Origin: Acidobacteriota bacterium
GTDB lineage: Bacteria; Acidobacteriota; Terriglobia; Acidiferrales; UBA7541
Direction of reading: 5' to 3'
DNA length: 36,220 nt
Assembly (NCBI GenBank): GCA_013286465.1
Contig: JABDFR010000028.1
Span: forward strand, 1-36,220
Shown here in pieces: positions 1 through 9,190 of this stretch (the stretch's first letter is position 1; every line of letters starts with the position of its first letter). Below the pieces are notes generated by a model, which saw nothing but the letters and a program-made list of their open reading frames with translations, did no database searches and was not told the origin of the DNA. The position numbers and the translations under genes were made by a program.

Positions 1-1
1 C

Positions 2-514
2 TGCGGCGGGGCGTTTGTGGGGCTTGAAAAGATTATCGAGCGGCGCACCGGGCAGAAATCTTTGGGATTCAATGCGGATGCCGCGCCTTCTACGCCATCG
101 CGGCGGAATATTGAGATGCTCGAGCAGGCTCAGCCTACGGACTTGATTCGTTATGGGTTGATTCCTGAGTTCTGCGGGCGGTTGCCGGTGATTGGCGTTT
201 TGAGCGATCTGGATAAGCCGGCGCTGGTGCGGATTTTGACTGAACCTAAGAATGCGCTGGTGCGGCAGTATCAGCGGCTATTTGAGTTTGAGAACGTGCG
301 GCTGCGATTTACCGATGATGCGCTTGAGACCGTGGCGGAGCTGGCGCTGCAACGTAAAGTGGGGGCGCGCGGTTTGCGCATGATCCTTGAGGATTTGATG
401 CTCGAGATGATGTACAACCTGCCGGCACAGCGGAAATTGCGGGATTTTGTGGTGAACGCGGAGATGGTCAAGAGCCGCGAAATAAATTGGAGCCTGCTCG
501 AAAAAGCGGGATAG
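2..514 (+). CDS. clpX: ATP-dependent Clp protease ATP-binding subunit ClpX, C-terminal part
   Basis: This is the C-terminal 170 residues or so of ClpX, the AAA+ unfoldase that feeds substrates to ClpP in the cytoplasm. The open frame runs in from the left edge and its first visible residues match the family's conserved GGAF-GLEKII stretch. The visible part also holds the IPEF-GRLPV segment and the sensor-2 motif GARGLR near the end. The zinc-binding N-terminus and Walker motifs lie outside the window. It is followed 27 bases later by lon, so the two protease genes are probably co-transcribed; clpP would be expected just upstream. One small deviation is a Cys in IPEFCGRLP, where Val or Ile is usual. 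Identification is secure; only the start is missing. Confidence 0.95.
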   Translation, partial: CGGAFVGLEKIIERRTGQKSLGFNADAAPSTPSRRNIEMLEQAQPTDLIRYGLIPEFCGRLPVIGVLSDLDKPALVRILTEPKNALVRQYQRLFEFENVRLRFTDDALETVAELALQRKVGARGLRMILEDLMLEMMYNLPAQRKLRDFVVNAEMVKSREINWSLLEKAG

Positions 515-541
515 CAATCAGCTTCTGGAAATCGGGGCCTA

Positions 542-2950
542 ATGTTCAATCGAGAAAAACTTGAAGTAAAACGCGTGCCGATGATGCCGGTGCGGGAGAT
601 GGTGATTTTCCCGCAGATGATGACGCCGTTCATCGTGGGCCGCGAAGCATCCGTGCGTGCGCTGGAAGAGGCGCTGGCTGGCGAGAAGAAAATTTTCCTG
701 GCGACGCAGCATGATGCTTCCGTGGACGACCCGAAGCCGGAAGAAATTTATCAGGTCGGGACGCTTGCGAATATCGTGCAGAGCGTGAAATTGCCCGACG
801 GAAATATCAAAGTGCTGGTGGAAGGCTCGGAGCGCGCCAAGATCGTGCAGGTGACGAGCGACGAGGGATTCTTCCGGGCTACGGTGCGATTGATGCCGGT
901 GAAGAGTGAGCCTACGCCGCAGTTGGAGCAGGCACAGACGCGGGTTACCGGACTTTTCGAGCAGTATGTGAAGCTTTCGCAGAGTTTAAATTACGACACG
1001 ATGATTGCGGCAGTGCGCGTCGAGGATGCGAACAAGCTTTCGGATGCCATTGCGGCGAATTTGCAGATTCCGGTGGAGGAAAAGCAGGAATTGCTGGAGC
1101 TTTTCGATCCGCTCGAGCGCTTGAACCGCATTGCCGACATTCTGGAAGTTGAAATCGAAAAGTTGAACGTCGATCGGACGATTAATACGCGCGTGAAACG
1201 GCAGATGGAGCGCGCGCAGAAAGAGTACTACCTCAACGAAAAGCTAAAGGCCATCCAGAAGGAATTGGGCCGCGGCGAAGCGAGTGAGATCGACCAGCTC
1301 AAGAAGAAGATTGAGACTTCGGGGATGCCGGCCGAGGTGCAGGAAAAGGCGCTACAGGAATTGAAGCGGCTAGAAATGATGCCGCCGATGTCGGCCGAGT
1401 CCACGGTTTCGCGAAATTATCTGGACTGGATGCTCGCCGTACCATGGAAAAAGCGCTCGCGCGAGCTGCGGGATATTAAAGCTGCCGAGAAAATTCTTTC
1501 CGAAGATCATTACGGGCTAGAGAAGATTAAGGACCGCATCCTGGAATTTTTGGCGGTGCGGCAGCTGGTTAAGAATCCGAAAGGTTCGATTCTCTGCTTC
1601 CTTGGGCCTCCGGGAGTTGGCAAGACTTCTCTTGCTATGTCGATTGGCCGCGCTACCGGTCGCAAGTTTGTGCGCGTTTCGCTCGGCGGCGTGCGCGATG
1701 AGGCTGAAATTCGCGGACATCGCCGGACTTACATCGGTGCCCTGCCCGGCCAGATTATTCAGATGATGCGCAAGGCTGGGACGATTAATCCCGTCTTCGT
1801 GTTGGACGAAGTGGACAAAATGTCCATGGATTTCCGCGGCGATCCTTCGGCAGCTTTGATGGAAGTGCTTGATCCGGAATTGAATCACGCGTTCACCGAT
1901 CATTATCTCGATGTGGAATACGATCTTTCGAAGGTGATGTTCATTTGCACGGCGAACGTGCTGCATACGATTCCGCAGCCTTTGCAGGACCGCATGGAAG
2001 TTTTGCGGCTGCCGGGTTACACCGAGCAGGAGAAATTTGAAATCGCCAAGCGCTTCTTGATCGCTAAGCAGCGCGAAGCTACCGGGCTTACCGATACCAA
2101 CGTCCAATTTACAAATGAAGGCGTGACGCACATCATCCGGCATTACACGCATGAAGCCGGGGTGCGCAATCTGGATCGCGAAGTGGCGAATATTTGCCGC
2201 AAGGTCGCGCGCAAGGTTGTGGAAGAGGGCAAGGAGTATCACGTCGAGATTACGCCGGGAAATGCGAACGATTTCCTGGGCGTTTTGAAATATCGCGATT
2301 TCTGGGCTGAGAAGAAGAATGAAATCGGCCTTGCGGTCGGCCTGGCCTGGACGGAAGTGGGCGGGCAGGTGCTTTCGACCGAAGCGCAACTGATGCAGGG
2401 CAAGGGCCGGCTGACGCTGACCGGGAAGCTTGGCGACGTGATGCAGGAATCGGCGCAAGCTGCGATGAGCTTTGTGCGTTCGCGCAGCCAATTCTTTGGA
2501 TTGCCGAAAGATTTTTACCGGCATCTTGATATTCACATGCACGTGCCTGAGGGCGCGATCCCGAAGGACGGGCCATCGGCCGGAATTACGATTTGCACGG
2601 CGATCGTGAGCGCGCTGACGCGCATTCCGGTGCGCTGCGACGTGTGCATGACCGGCGAAATCACGCTGCGCGGCAAAGTGCTGCCGATCGGCGGCGTAAA
2701 AGAAAAATTACTCGCGGCGCACCGCCTGGGCCTGCGAACTGTTATACTTCCTAAAGACAACGAAAAAGATCTCGAGGAAATTCCCGTCGAAATCCAGGCT
2801 GAGATGTCCATCCGGTTCGTGGAGCTGATGGACGAAGTTTTGGCAATCGCGCTCGAACGGCCGCTGCCCACATTGCCAATCGATCCGGTGGCGGAAGTGG
2901 AACCGGATTTGAGCGCGGATGTAACGCAGGATAGCAAGTTGACCAATTAA
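542..2950 (+). CDS. lon: ATP-dependent Lon protease
   Basis: Full-length bacterial LonA protease (802 aa), which degrades misfolded and regulatory proteins in the cytoplasm. The N-terminal substrate-binding domain spans roughly residues 10-205 and is followed by a helical, partly coiled-coil linker. The AAA+ module has Walker A GPPGVGKT at residues 355-362 and Walker B VLDEVD around 420-425. The C-terminal protease domain has the Ser-Lys dyad: S679 in PKDGPSAG and K722 in GGVKEK, the same numbering as in E. coli Lon. The start is ATG at 542, with only a weak GGA-like sequence upstream. It sits 27 bases after clpX on the same strand and 183 bases before rho. No HrcA/CIRCE-type operator is obvious. 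Confidence 0.97.
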   Translation: MFNREKLEVKRVPMMPVREMVIFPQMMTPFIVGREASVRALEEALAGEKKIFLATQHDASVDDPKPEEIYQVGTLANIVQSVKLPDGNIKVLVEGSERAKIVQVTSDEGFFRATVRLMPVKSEPTPQLEQAQTRVTGLFEQYVKLSQSLNYDTMIAAVRVEDANKLSDAIAANLQIPVEEKQELLELFDPLERLNRIADILEVEIEKLNVDRTINTRVKRQMERAQKEYYLNEKLKAIQKELGRGEASEIDQLKKKIETSGMPAEVQEKALQELKRLEMMPPMSAESTVSRNYLDWMLAVPWKKRSRELRDIKAAEKILSEDHYGLEKIKDRILEFLAVRQLVKNPKGSILCFLGPPGVGKTSLAMSIGRATGRKFVRVSLGGVRDEAEIRGHRRTYIGALPGQIIQMMRKAGTINPVFVLDEVDKMSMDFRGDPSAALMEVLDPELNHAFTDHYLDVEYDLSKVMFICTANVLHTIPQPLQDRMEVLRLPGYTEQEKFEIAKRFLIAKQREATGLTDTNVQFTNEGVTHIIRHYTHEAGVRNLDREVANICRKVARKVVEEGKEYHVEITPGNANDFLGVLKYRDFWAEKKNEIGLAVGLAWTEVGGQVLSTEAQLMQGKGRLTLTGKLGDVMQESAQAAMSFVRSRSQFFGLPKDFYRHLDIHMHVPEGAIPKDGPSAGITICTAIVSALTRIPVRCDVCMTGEITLRGKVLPIGGVKEKLLAAHRLGLRTVILPKDNEKDLEEIPVEIQAEMSIRFVELMDEVLAIALERPLPTLPIDPVAEVEPDLSADVTQDSKLTN

Positions 2951-3115
2951 TTTCCCCGGCGTTGCTCGTCCTTCCGGCGATTTCTGGCCCGGCGGCGCGA
3001 GGCGATCGTCAAAAATTCGTAAGGGAACCCGTTTAGGAATCTGGACGCAGCCGCAGTAGAAATTGCACACCTGCCCGGAGTCCAACCGGAATACATCTGC
3101 CGAATGGCAAACACT

Positions 3116-3124
3116 AAAGAAGGA
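3116..3124 (+). promoter_or_regulatory. Ribosome binding site deciding the rho start
   Basis: An AAAGAAGGA element lies 9 bases before ATG 3134. An in-frame ATG at 3104 lies upstream of this element and has no comparable site, so 3134 is preferred as the rho start. Confidence 0.7.
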
Positions 3125-3133
3125 ACAAAATCA

Positions 3134-4393
3134 ATGACTGTAAGTCTTGCGGAACTGAAAGATAAGAACATTACTGATTTGGCGAAGATCGCCAAGGAAT
3201 TGAATATTCCCGGATCGAGCGGGATGAGGAAGCAGGAGCTGATCTTTCAGATCCTGCGGGCGCAGACGGAAATGAACGGATTGATTTTTTCGGAGGGCGT
3301 GCTGGAGTGCTTGCCGGACGGCTTTGGATTTCTTCGCGCGCCGGAATACAACTATCTGCCGGGGCCGGATGATATTTATGTTTCGCCTTCGCAGATCCGG
3401 AAATTTGATTTGCGAACTGGGGATACGGTTTCCGGGCAGGTGCGTCCGCCTAAGGATGGCGAGCGATATTTTGCGCTGATTAAAGTTGAGGCCGTTAATT
3501 TCGAGGATCCTGAAGTTACGCGGAACAAGATTTTCTTCGATAACTTGACGCCGCTTTATCCGCAGGAACGCATTCGGCTGGAGACTTCCAAGGAAAATTT
3601 GACGGGGCGCGTGTTGGACATGCTTTGCCCGATCGGCAAGGGGCAGCGCGGGTTGATTGTGGCGCCGCCTCGTACTGGCAAGACCATGATGCTGCAATCG
3701 GTGGCGAATTCGGTGACTACCAATCATCCGGAAGTTGCGCTGATTGTGTTGCTGATTGACGAACGGCCGGAAGAAGTTACCGACATGCAGCGGACGGTGA
3801 AGGGCGAAGTGATTAGCTCGACGTTTGATGAACCGCCGCAACGGCATATTCAAGTGGCGGAAATGGTTTTGGAAAAGGCGAAGCGGCTGGTGGAGCACAA
3901 GCGCGATGTAGTGATTTTGCTGGATTCGCTGACGCGTTTGGGGCGCGCTTATAACGCCGTGACGCCGCCATCGGGGAAAGTGCTTTCGGGCGGTATCGAC
4001 GCGAACGCGCTGCAGCGGCCGCGGCGGTTTTTTGCGGCGGCGCGAAATATTGAAGAAGGCGGATCGCTCACGATTATCGCTACGGCGCTGATTGATACCG
4101 GTAGCCGCATGGACGACGTGATTTTCGAAGAGTTTAAGGGCACCGGCAACATGGAAATTAACCTGGATCGCCGCTTGGTGGACAAGCGCGTGTTTCCGAC
4201 GATCGACATCAACCGGTCTGGCACGCGTAAGGATGAACTGCTTTTGCCTGCGGATGAACTGAATCGCGTGTGGGTGTTGCGCAAGGTGCTTAGCCCATTG
4301 TCGACCGTGGAAGCGATGGAATTGCTGCTTGGGCGGCTGTCTAAATCCAAGAACAATGCGGAATTTCTTTCTTCCATGTCGAGCCCGACCTAA
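3134..4393 (+). CDS. rho: Transcription termination factor Rho
   Basis: Rho (419 aa) is the hexameric RNA-dependent ATPase/helicase that terminates transcription. The N-terminal Rho_N helical domain covers about residues 1-45. A cold-shock-like RNA-binding domain follows, with the typical LPDGFGFLR and [12 protein letters not shown] stretches. The RecA-like ATPase begins with Walker A APPRTGKT at 177-184 (E. coli has APPKAGKT) and continues with [15 protein letters not shown]. The Q- and R-loop regions look intact. No large N-terminal insertion of the kind found in some high-GC bacteria is present. ATG 3134 is chosen over ATG 3104 because it has a good ribosome binding site. The 183-base leader after lon could carry autoregulation, but no structure stands out. 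Confidence 0.96.
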   Translation: MTVSLAELKDKNITDLAKIAKELNIPGSSGMRKQELIFQILRAQTEMNGLIFSEGVLECLPDGFGFLRAPEYNYLPGPDDIYVSPSQIRKFDLRTGDTVSGQVRPPKDGERYFALIKVEAVNFEDPEVTRNKIFFDNLTPLYPQERIRLETSKENLTGRVLDMLCPIGKGQRGLIVAPPRTGKTMMLQSVANSVTTNHPEVALIVLLIDERPEEVTDMQRTVKGEVISSTFDEPPQRHIQVAEMVLEKAKRLVEHKRDVVILLDSLTRLGRAYNAVTPPSGKVLSGGIDANALQRPRRFFAAARNIEEGGSLTIIATALIDTGSRMDDVIFEEFKGTGNMEINLDRRLVDKRVFPTIDINRSGTRKDELLLPADELNRVWVLRKVLSPLSTVEAMELLLGRLSKSKNNAEFLSSMSSPT

Positions 4394-4485
4394 GTCAGAA
4401 TTGATGTTGTTGTGCCGGCTGTAAATTCCCCCTCCTCTACCGGCTGAATCTTGCGGCGCAGTGTGGCCGGAACGTACGGGGGAAT

Positions 4486-5718
4486 ATGAAAGCGTTTCTC
4501 GCACGCCAACCCATCTTCACGCAGCACAAATCCATCCTGGGATACGAACTGCTTTGCCGTACTGGGCCTGAGAACTTCTTTACTGGCGGCAACACTTCTG
4601 AGGCGTCCGTCGCAACCGTGGACGACGTGTTTCTGTTCGGGCTGAACCGGCTGACGCAGGGACGTCTTGCTTTTATCAACTCCACGCGCGAATTTCTGAT
4701 TCACGATTATCTGACGCTATTGCCGCGCGATTTGGTGGTGGCTGAAATTTTGGAAAGCGTGCGGCCAGATCCGGAATGCCTGGCGGCCTGCCGGCGGTTG
4801 AAGCTGGCCGGGTACCGCCTGGCGCTTGATGATTTTGTGGATATACCCGGGGCGCAGCCGTTTATCGAATTGGCGGATTTCATTAAGGTGGATTTCCAGG
4901 TTACTAGCCCGCCGGAAATCGAGCGTCTGGCGAAGGAATTCACGCGGCGGAAAATTGACTTGATCGCTGAGCGCGTGGAGACGCATGAAATGTTTCAGCG
5001 CGGGGTGAAGCTTGGTTACGTTTATTTCCAGGGCTACTTTTTTTGCCGGCCGCAGATGGTGGAGCGGCGCGACGTGCCGGCGCACAAGATGAACTGCATG
5101 CAAATTTTGCAGGAGGTGAATCGCGAGGAGCTGGATTTGAAGGCCATCGGGCAGGTGATCAAGCGGGAGGCTTCGCTGGCTTACCGGTTGCTGCGGTACC
5201 TGAATTCGCCGGCGTTTGCGCTGCGGACTGATGTGCGCTCGATTCCTCATGCGCTTTCGTTGCTTGGAGAAAGCGGCGTGCGCAAGTGGGTGTCGCTGGT
5301 GACGGTGGCGGCGATGGGCGAGGATAAGCCGGGGGAATTGGTGATGCTGCCGTTGGTGCGGGCGCGCTTTTGCGAATTGCTGGCGCCGCTCGCGGGGATG
5401 CGGGCGAATGAGAATGATTTATTTTTGATGGGGCTGCTCTCGGCGATGGATGCGATTTTGGATATGCCGCTGGCGAAGGTGCTGGCGGAAGTTCCGGTGA
5501 ATCGGGAAATTAAAGATGCGTTGATGGGCAAGGCGGGGCCGTTTCGCTCGGTGTATGAAGTGGTGATGAATTATGAGGCGGGGATGTGGGAGGAAGTTTC
5601 GCGGGCGGCGGCGAAATTGAAAATTGATGAGGAGAAGGTGCCGGATTTGTATATGTCGGCGCTGGAGTGGGGGAAGGAGATTGTGGCTGGGAATCCGGTT
5701 CCGGTGGGGGCGAAGTGA
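4486..5718 (+). CDS. EAL-HDOD two-domain signalling protein (YuxH/CdgJ-like)
   Basis: A 410-residue protein with an N-terminal EAL-like domain (about 1-200) joined to a C-terminal HDOD domain (about 200-400), the COG3434 architecture. The EAL part begins LARQPIF and keeps YELLCR (residues 20-25) where active phosphodiesterases have E-(V/L)-L-x-R. It also keeps LALDDF, IKVDF, AERVET and FQGYFFCRP. The usual DDFGTG is replaced by DDFVDI, so cyclic-di-GMP hydrolysis is doubtful and a binding or protein-interaction role is likelier. The HDOD part contains LLRYLNSPAF and SIPHALSLLGESGVRKW, typical of this family. ATG 4486 follows a purine-rich GGGGGAA. It converges on the next gene with only 13 bases between them. 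Homologues affect motility and stress responses; the role here is unknown. Confidence 0.88.
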   Translation: MKAFLARQPIFTQHKSILGYELLCRTGPENFFTGGNTSEASVATVDDVFLFGLNRLTQGRLAFINSTREFLIHDYLTLLPRDLVVAEILESVRPDPECLAACRRLKLAGYRLALDDFVDIPGAQPFIELADFIKVDFQVTSPPEIERLAKEFTRRKIDLIAERVETHEMFQRGVKLGYVYFQGYFFCRPQMVERRDVPAHKMNCMQILQEVNREELDLKAIGQVIKREASLAYRLLRYLNSPAFALRTDVRSIPHALSLLGESGVRKWVSLVTVAAMGEDKPGELVMLPLVRARFCELLAPLAGMRANENDLFLMGLLSAMDAILDMPLAKVLAEVPVNREIKDALMGKAGPFRSVYEVVMNYEAGMWEEVSRAAAKLKIDEEKVPDLYMSALEWGKEIVAGNPVPVGAK

Positions 5719-5731
5719 GCGGATGGGTCGG

Positions 5732-8197
5732 TCAGTCGCGGCGCAGGGCTTCAACGGGATCGATGTTGGCGGCGCGATGCGCGGGAATCCACGCGGCGAT
5801 TAGGGTAACGATGCTGAGTAACGCGATGGGGATGGCGAGGCTGGCGGCGGGAATTGCGGAGACGCCGAATAGTAATCCGCGAATTACGATGGCTGCGGCG
5901 ATTGAACCGGCGGTGCCGAGTAGGAGGCCTGCGGCGGCCCAGCGGGCGGCGCGCAGTAGGACCAGGCCGGTGATATTTTCCGGGGTGGCACCTAGCGCGA
6001 TGCGCACGCCGAATTCTTGGGTGCGTTGCGAAACTAGGAATGAGATTACGCCGTAGAGGCCGATGGCGGCTAGCAGCAGGCTTATGGCGGCGAAGAGGGT
6101 TAGCAGCGAGGCGTTGAAGCGCGGTTGGGCGGTGAGTTTGCTCACGCGCTGGTTCATGGATTCGATGTTGACCGGCAGAGCGGGATCGAGCGCGGCGACT
6201 TCGTTGCGCAGCCAGGTGGTGATTGTTGCGGCGGCTAGCGAGCTGCGGATTAGGTAGCTGGCTTTGTTTGAGAATTGGCGCGTGTTGAGTTCGGCTGGCG
6301 TCAGGCCGGTTGCATGTTTGCGGACTAGATAGTATTCCGGATCGTCGGGTTCGAGAATTCCTCCGTTCTTGACGTTGTCTGCTACGCCAATCACTGAATA
6401 CCATGGGTCGCCGGGATCTAGGCTGATGTTGTGGCCTAGCGGATCTGCTTCGCCGAACAGTCGCTTTGCCAGCGTCTCGCTGAGGATAATTAGATTTTCT
6501 TTGGAGCCGCGATCTTCTTCTTTGAACGGGCGTCCGCGGACGATGGGAATTTTTAGCGCGGTGAAATAGTCCGGCGTCACGGCGCGCCAGGCGGCCATGC
6601 CGCCGGCGGTTTCGTCGTGGCGCGGCCGGCCTTCTACTTGGAGAGCGTTGAATGGTTCGGCGTGCATGGCGCCGCTGGGCGGGAGCGAGTCGGTTACCGC
6701 TAGCGATTCGATTCCTGGAATTCGGCGGAGGCGGGATTCGAGTTGGTCGAAGAAGGCTTGCTGCTTGAGCGGATCGGGATAGGTCGCGTCTCCTAGAGAA
6801 ATTGTTGCGGCGAGGAGGCCGTTGGGGGAGATGCCGAGAGGGACTGCTTCGATATTGCGGAAACTTTGCAGGAGGAGAGTTGCTGCGGTGATTAAGATTA
6901 GCGAGATGGCGATCTGGGCTGCGGCTAGGGTTTGGCGGAGGAATCCGCGCGCGGGTCGAGTGGTGCGCGAGCCGGTCGGCGATTCGCTGCGCGGGGTTTG
7001 TAGCGCGGGGGCGAGGCCGCAGAGCGTCGCTGAGATTATTGAGGCCGCGATTGTGAACGCCAGCACGCGTGAGTCAAGTGCTGCCTGGTCGAGACGCGGA
7101 ATTCCGGCGGGGGCGATGGCTATAAAAATTCTGAGCAGCCAGACGGCTACGAGCGTTCCGGCTGCGCCTCCAGCCGCACCGAGGACGATGCTCTCGGTCA
7201 AATTTTGGCGGATGAGGCGGACTCTTGTGGCGCCGAGTACGGCGCGAATGGCGATTTCGCGGCGGCGGGCGGTGCCTCGGGCTAAAAGTAAATTGGCCAC
7301 GTTGGCGCAGGCTAATAGCAGCACCGCTGCTACTGCGGCCAGCAGGACCCAGGAGGCGGTGCGGATTTCGTGAGTTTGCAGATCGCGGATTGAGCGGACG
7401 CTTAGTTTTACGTCGTGGCGGAATTGAGGGGGGACGAATTGAAGAGAGTCATCGAAGAGCGGGGTTAGGGCCGAGCGGGCTTGCTCGACGGTTACTCCGG
7501 GTTTCATTCTTGCGTAGACGCGTAGGACGGCGCCGGTTTTGGGGCGTTGTTGGGCGGCTAGATCCAGGCGATTGGGGACTAGGACATCTACTGGGGCTAG
7601 CGTAGGGAATTCGAAATCTGGTTTCAGGACGCCTACGATCGTGGTGGGTTCTTTGTCGAGTGGGATACTCGAACCGATTACGTTGGGATTGCCGGCGAAG
7701 CGGCTTTTCCATAGGCCGTAGGAGATTAGGGCGGCTGGGGGTCCGTTGGGGCGATCTTCTTCTTTGGTGAAATTCCGGCCTAGTAGCGGTTGAAGGCCTA
7801 GGGTTGGGAGGAATGAGGATTCGACGTAGGCGCAGTGTAGGCGGGCTGGATTTTGGGTGGTGAGATCGCAGTCGGTTACGCCTGTCGCGTCGAAGGAGGT
7901 CATTGAGGCGAACGGGGTTTGTTGGGCGCGCCAGATTATGTAGTCGGAGCCTAGCATGAATTCTCGCTGCTCTATCGGAGCTAGCATTCCTACTGTTACC
8001 AGGCTTTCGCCTTGCGGATACGGTAGGTCGCGGAAGAGGATGCGGTCTGCGAAGCTGAAGACTGCGGTGGTGCTGCCGATACTTAGGGCTAGGGTTAGGA
8101 TCGCGGTTGCCGCGAAGATCGGGGCGTTGGTGAAGGCGCGTAGGGATTGGCGGATGTCGGTGAGGGACGATTCGATTTGAAATTTGAACTGGCGCAT
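5732..8197 (-). CDS. Orphan MacB/FtsX-type ABC permease (ADOP family)
   Basis: An 821-residue membrane protein of the acidobacterial duplicated orphan permease type. The N-terminus has a transmembrane segment at about 28-50 (a TLALSIG-type stretch) followed by a large MacB-like periplasmic domain. A first FtsX block lies at about 280-400, a second transmembrane segment and periplasmic domain follow, and a final FtsX block covers roughly 690-815 with the family ending IDPVEALRRD. No ATPase lies next to it, which fits 'orphan'. AGAAAG precedes the ATG at 8197. It is the last of the minus-strand genes behind cmk and mutL, separated from cmk by a hairpin repeat. Leucine CTA and valine GTA codons are common. 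The substrate cannot be guessed; members are usually predicted exporters or lipoprotein/antibiotic efflux permeases. Confidence 0.9.
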   Translation of the reverse strand: MRQFKFQIESSLTDIRQSLRAFTNAPIFAATAILTLALSIGSTTAVFSFADRILFRDLPYPQGESLVTVGMLAPIEQREFMLGSDYIIWRAQQTPFASMTSFDATGVTDCDLTTQNPARLHCAYVESSFLPTLGLQPLLGRNFTKEEDRPNGPPAALISYGLWKSRFAGNPNVIGSSIPLDKEPTTIVGVLKPDFEFPTLAPVDVLVPNRLDLAAQQRPKTGAVLRVYARMKPGVTVEQARSALTPLFDDSLQFVPPQFRHDVKLSVRSIRDLQTHEIRTASWVLLAAVAAVLLLACANVANLLLARGTARRREIAIRAVLGATRVRLIRQNLTESIVLGAAGGAAGTLVAVWLLRIFIAIAPAGIPRLDQAALDSRVLAFTIAASIISATLCGLAPALQTPRSESPTGSRTTRPARGFLRQTLAAAQIAISLILITAATLLLQSFRNIEAVPLGISPNGLLAATISLGDATYPDPLKQQAFFDQLESRLRRIPGIESLAVTDSLPPSGAMHAEPFNALQVEGRPRHDETAGGMAAWRAVTPDYFTALKIPIVRGRPFKEEDRGSKENLIILSETLAKRLFGEADPLGHNISLDPGDPWYSVIGVADNVKNGGILEPDDPEYYLVRKHATGLTPAELNTRQFSNKASYLIRSSLAAATITTWLRNEVAALDPALPVNIESMNQRVSKLTAQPRFNASLLTLFAAISLLLAAIGLYGVISFLVSQRTQEFGVRIALGATPENITGLVLLRAARWAAAGLLLGTAGSIAAAIVIRGLLFGVSAIPAASLAIPIALLSIVTLIAAWIPAHRAANIDPVEALRRD

Positions 8198-8253
8198 CTT
8201 TCTATTTGACGTTTTGCAACGGGTGTGGTCTTCGGTTTTGCCGGCTTTTTTGC

Positions 8254-8286
8254 TCGTAAGAGCCGGCGGGACGCCAGCGCTACTTT
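8254..8286 (-). repeat. GTAG-type hairpin repeat, family C copy 1
   Basis: Read on the minus strand, this is AAAGTAGC followed by a short hairpin (GCTGGC paired with GCCGGC around a 5-base loop) and then the shared extension CTTACGA. The pairing includes a G-T wobble on the minus strand that would be a C-A mismatch on the plus strand, so the structured strand is probably the minus. A near-identical copy lies at 16673-16707. Its last bases overlap the stop codon of cmk (8285-8287). It resembles REP elements, which carry GTAG 5' of a hairpin. Confidence 0.7.
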
Positions 8287-8986
8287 AGACACCGATGGCG
8301 GTCGTTGTGTTTCCTGAAGTTTTATTTTCTTTGGTTAGTAGGACTATTAGGCGAGCTACTTCGTCGGCTTCCATGGCGGTGCTGTCTACTAGGACCGCGT
8401 CTGGGGCGCGTTTTAGCGGGGAATGTTCGCGTTGTACGTCGCGTTGGTCTCGTTCGCGGACTTCTTCGATTGTCCGGGTTAGGTCTACCTTGTCGCCTTT
8501 TTGCTGGTGTTCTAGCCAGCGGCGTTGGGCGCGGACTTCTACTGAGGCGGTTAGATAGATTTTAAGATCGGCGTCGGGGAAGACGATGGTGCCTATGTCG
8601 CGGCCTTCCATTACTACGCCGCCGAGTTGTCCGGCGCGGCGTTGTTCGGCTACCAGGACTCGGCGGACGCCTTGGATCACTGCGATTTTTGAGGCTGCCT
8701 GGGAAACTTCCGGCGTGCGGATGGCTGACGTGACGTCTTCGTTGTCTAGGAGGATGGTTTGCGTGCCGTTGTCGATGCGCAGGTCGATGCGGGTTTCACC
8801 GGCCATTTGAGCTAGGCGGTCTTCGGCTTCTAGTGCGACGTTTTCGCGGTGGGCTTTTAGGGCTAGGGCTCGGTACATGGCGCCGGTGTCTACGTAGAGG
8901 TAGCCGAGGAGCGCGGCTACGCGGCGGGCTACGGTGGTTTTGCCGGAGCCTACGGGGCCGTCGATGGCGATGATTAGTTTTTTCAT
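8285..8986 (-). CDS. cmk: Cytidylate kinase
   Basis: Cytidylate kinase (233 aa) phosphorylates CMP and dCMP to the diphosphates in pyrimidine nucleotide recycling. The P-loop GPVGSGKTT is at residues 10-18, followed by YVDTGAMYRA, the CMP-binding start typical of Cmk. MEGRDIGTIVFPDADLKIYL and the lid-region Arg residues (RAQRR, RERDQRD) follow. The length is normal for the family. Leucine usage is unusual: by hand count 14 of 22 leucine codons are CTA. The start ATG 8986 has no clear ribosome binding site. It lies between mutL and the orphan permease on the same strand. Confidence 0.95.
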   Translation of the reverse strand: MKKLIIAIDGPVGSGKTTVARRVAALLGYLYVDTGAMYRALALKAHRENVALEAEDRLAQMAGETRIDLRIDNGTQTILLDNEDVTSAIRTPEVSQAASKIAVIQGVRRVLVAEQRRAGQLGGVVMEGRDIGTIVFPDADLKIYLTASVEVRAQRRWLEHQQKGDKVDLTRTIEEVRERDQRDVQREHSPLKRAPDAVLVDSTAMEADEVARLIVLLTKENKTSGNTTTAIGV

Positions 8987-9000
8987 CGGCGAGAGGATAA

Positions 9001-9034
9001 GAAATTTGAAATTTCAGATTTGAAATTTGAAATG
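9001..9034. repeat. Short AT-rich tandem repeat of GAAATTT
   Basis: Just upstream of cmk lies an array of the heptamer GAAATTT: two units, a CAGATTT variant, then two more, the last ending in ATG. Since AAATTT is itself palindromic, the array reads similarly on both strands. It is strikingly AT-rich in a GC-rich region. It could be a promoter-proximal curved segment, a protein-binding site, or a simple slippage product; nothing in the sequence decides between them. Confidence 0.6.
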
Positions 9035-9122
9035 AAAAAAAAGGCAATCGGAAAACACGGAGAATGCCGGATCGGGTTACGGGGCGGCGCGCAGCCCAGG
9101 TTTTCGCTCGCGTTACACGGGC

Positions 9123-9148
9123 GGGCGCAGCAAGCGGGCGCCCCTACG
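9123..9148 (-). repeat. GTAG-type hairpin repeat, family A copy 1
   Basis: On the plus strand GGGCGC, a 9-base spacer, GCGCCC, then CTACG; on the minus strand this is CGTAG followed by the hairpin. It lies between mutL and cmk. The preceding bases (TTTTCG-TCGCGTTAC) also occur before copy 3 at 22959, so the element may extend about 35 bases to the left. Confidence 0.7.
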
Positions 9149-9190
9149 GGGAAAAATTCGACCATCGCTGAGAATCTCAACGGAGTCATT

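Noticed and set aside
1517-2542. A 341-codon open frame antisense to lon
   Set aside because: No domain signature and complete overlap with the conserved ATPase and protease domains of lon.
3131-4504. A 457-codon open frame antisense to rho
   Set aside because: His/Arg/Gln-rich low-complexity product with no recognisable motif; fully explained as the shadow of rho.
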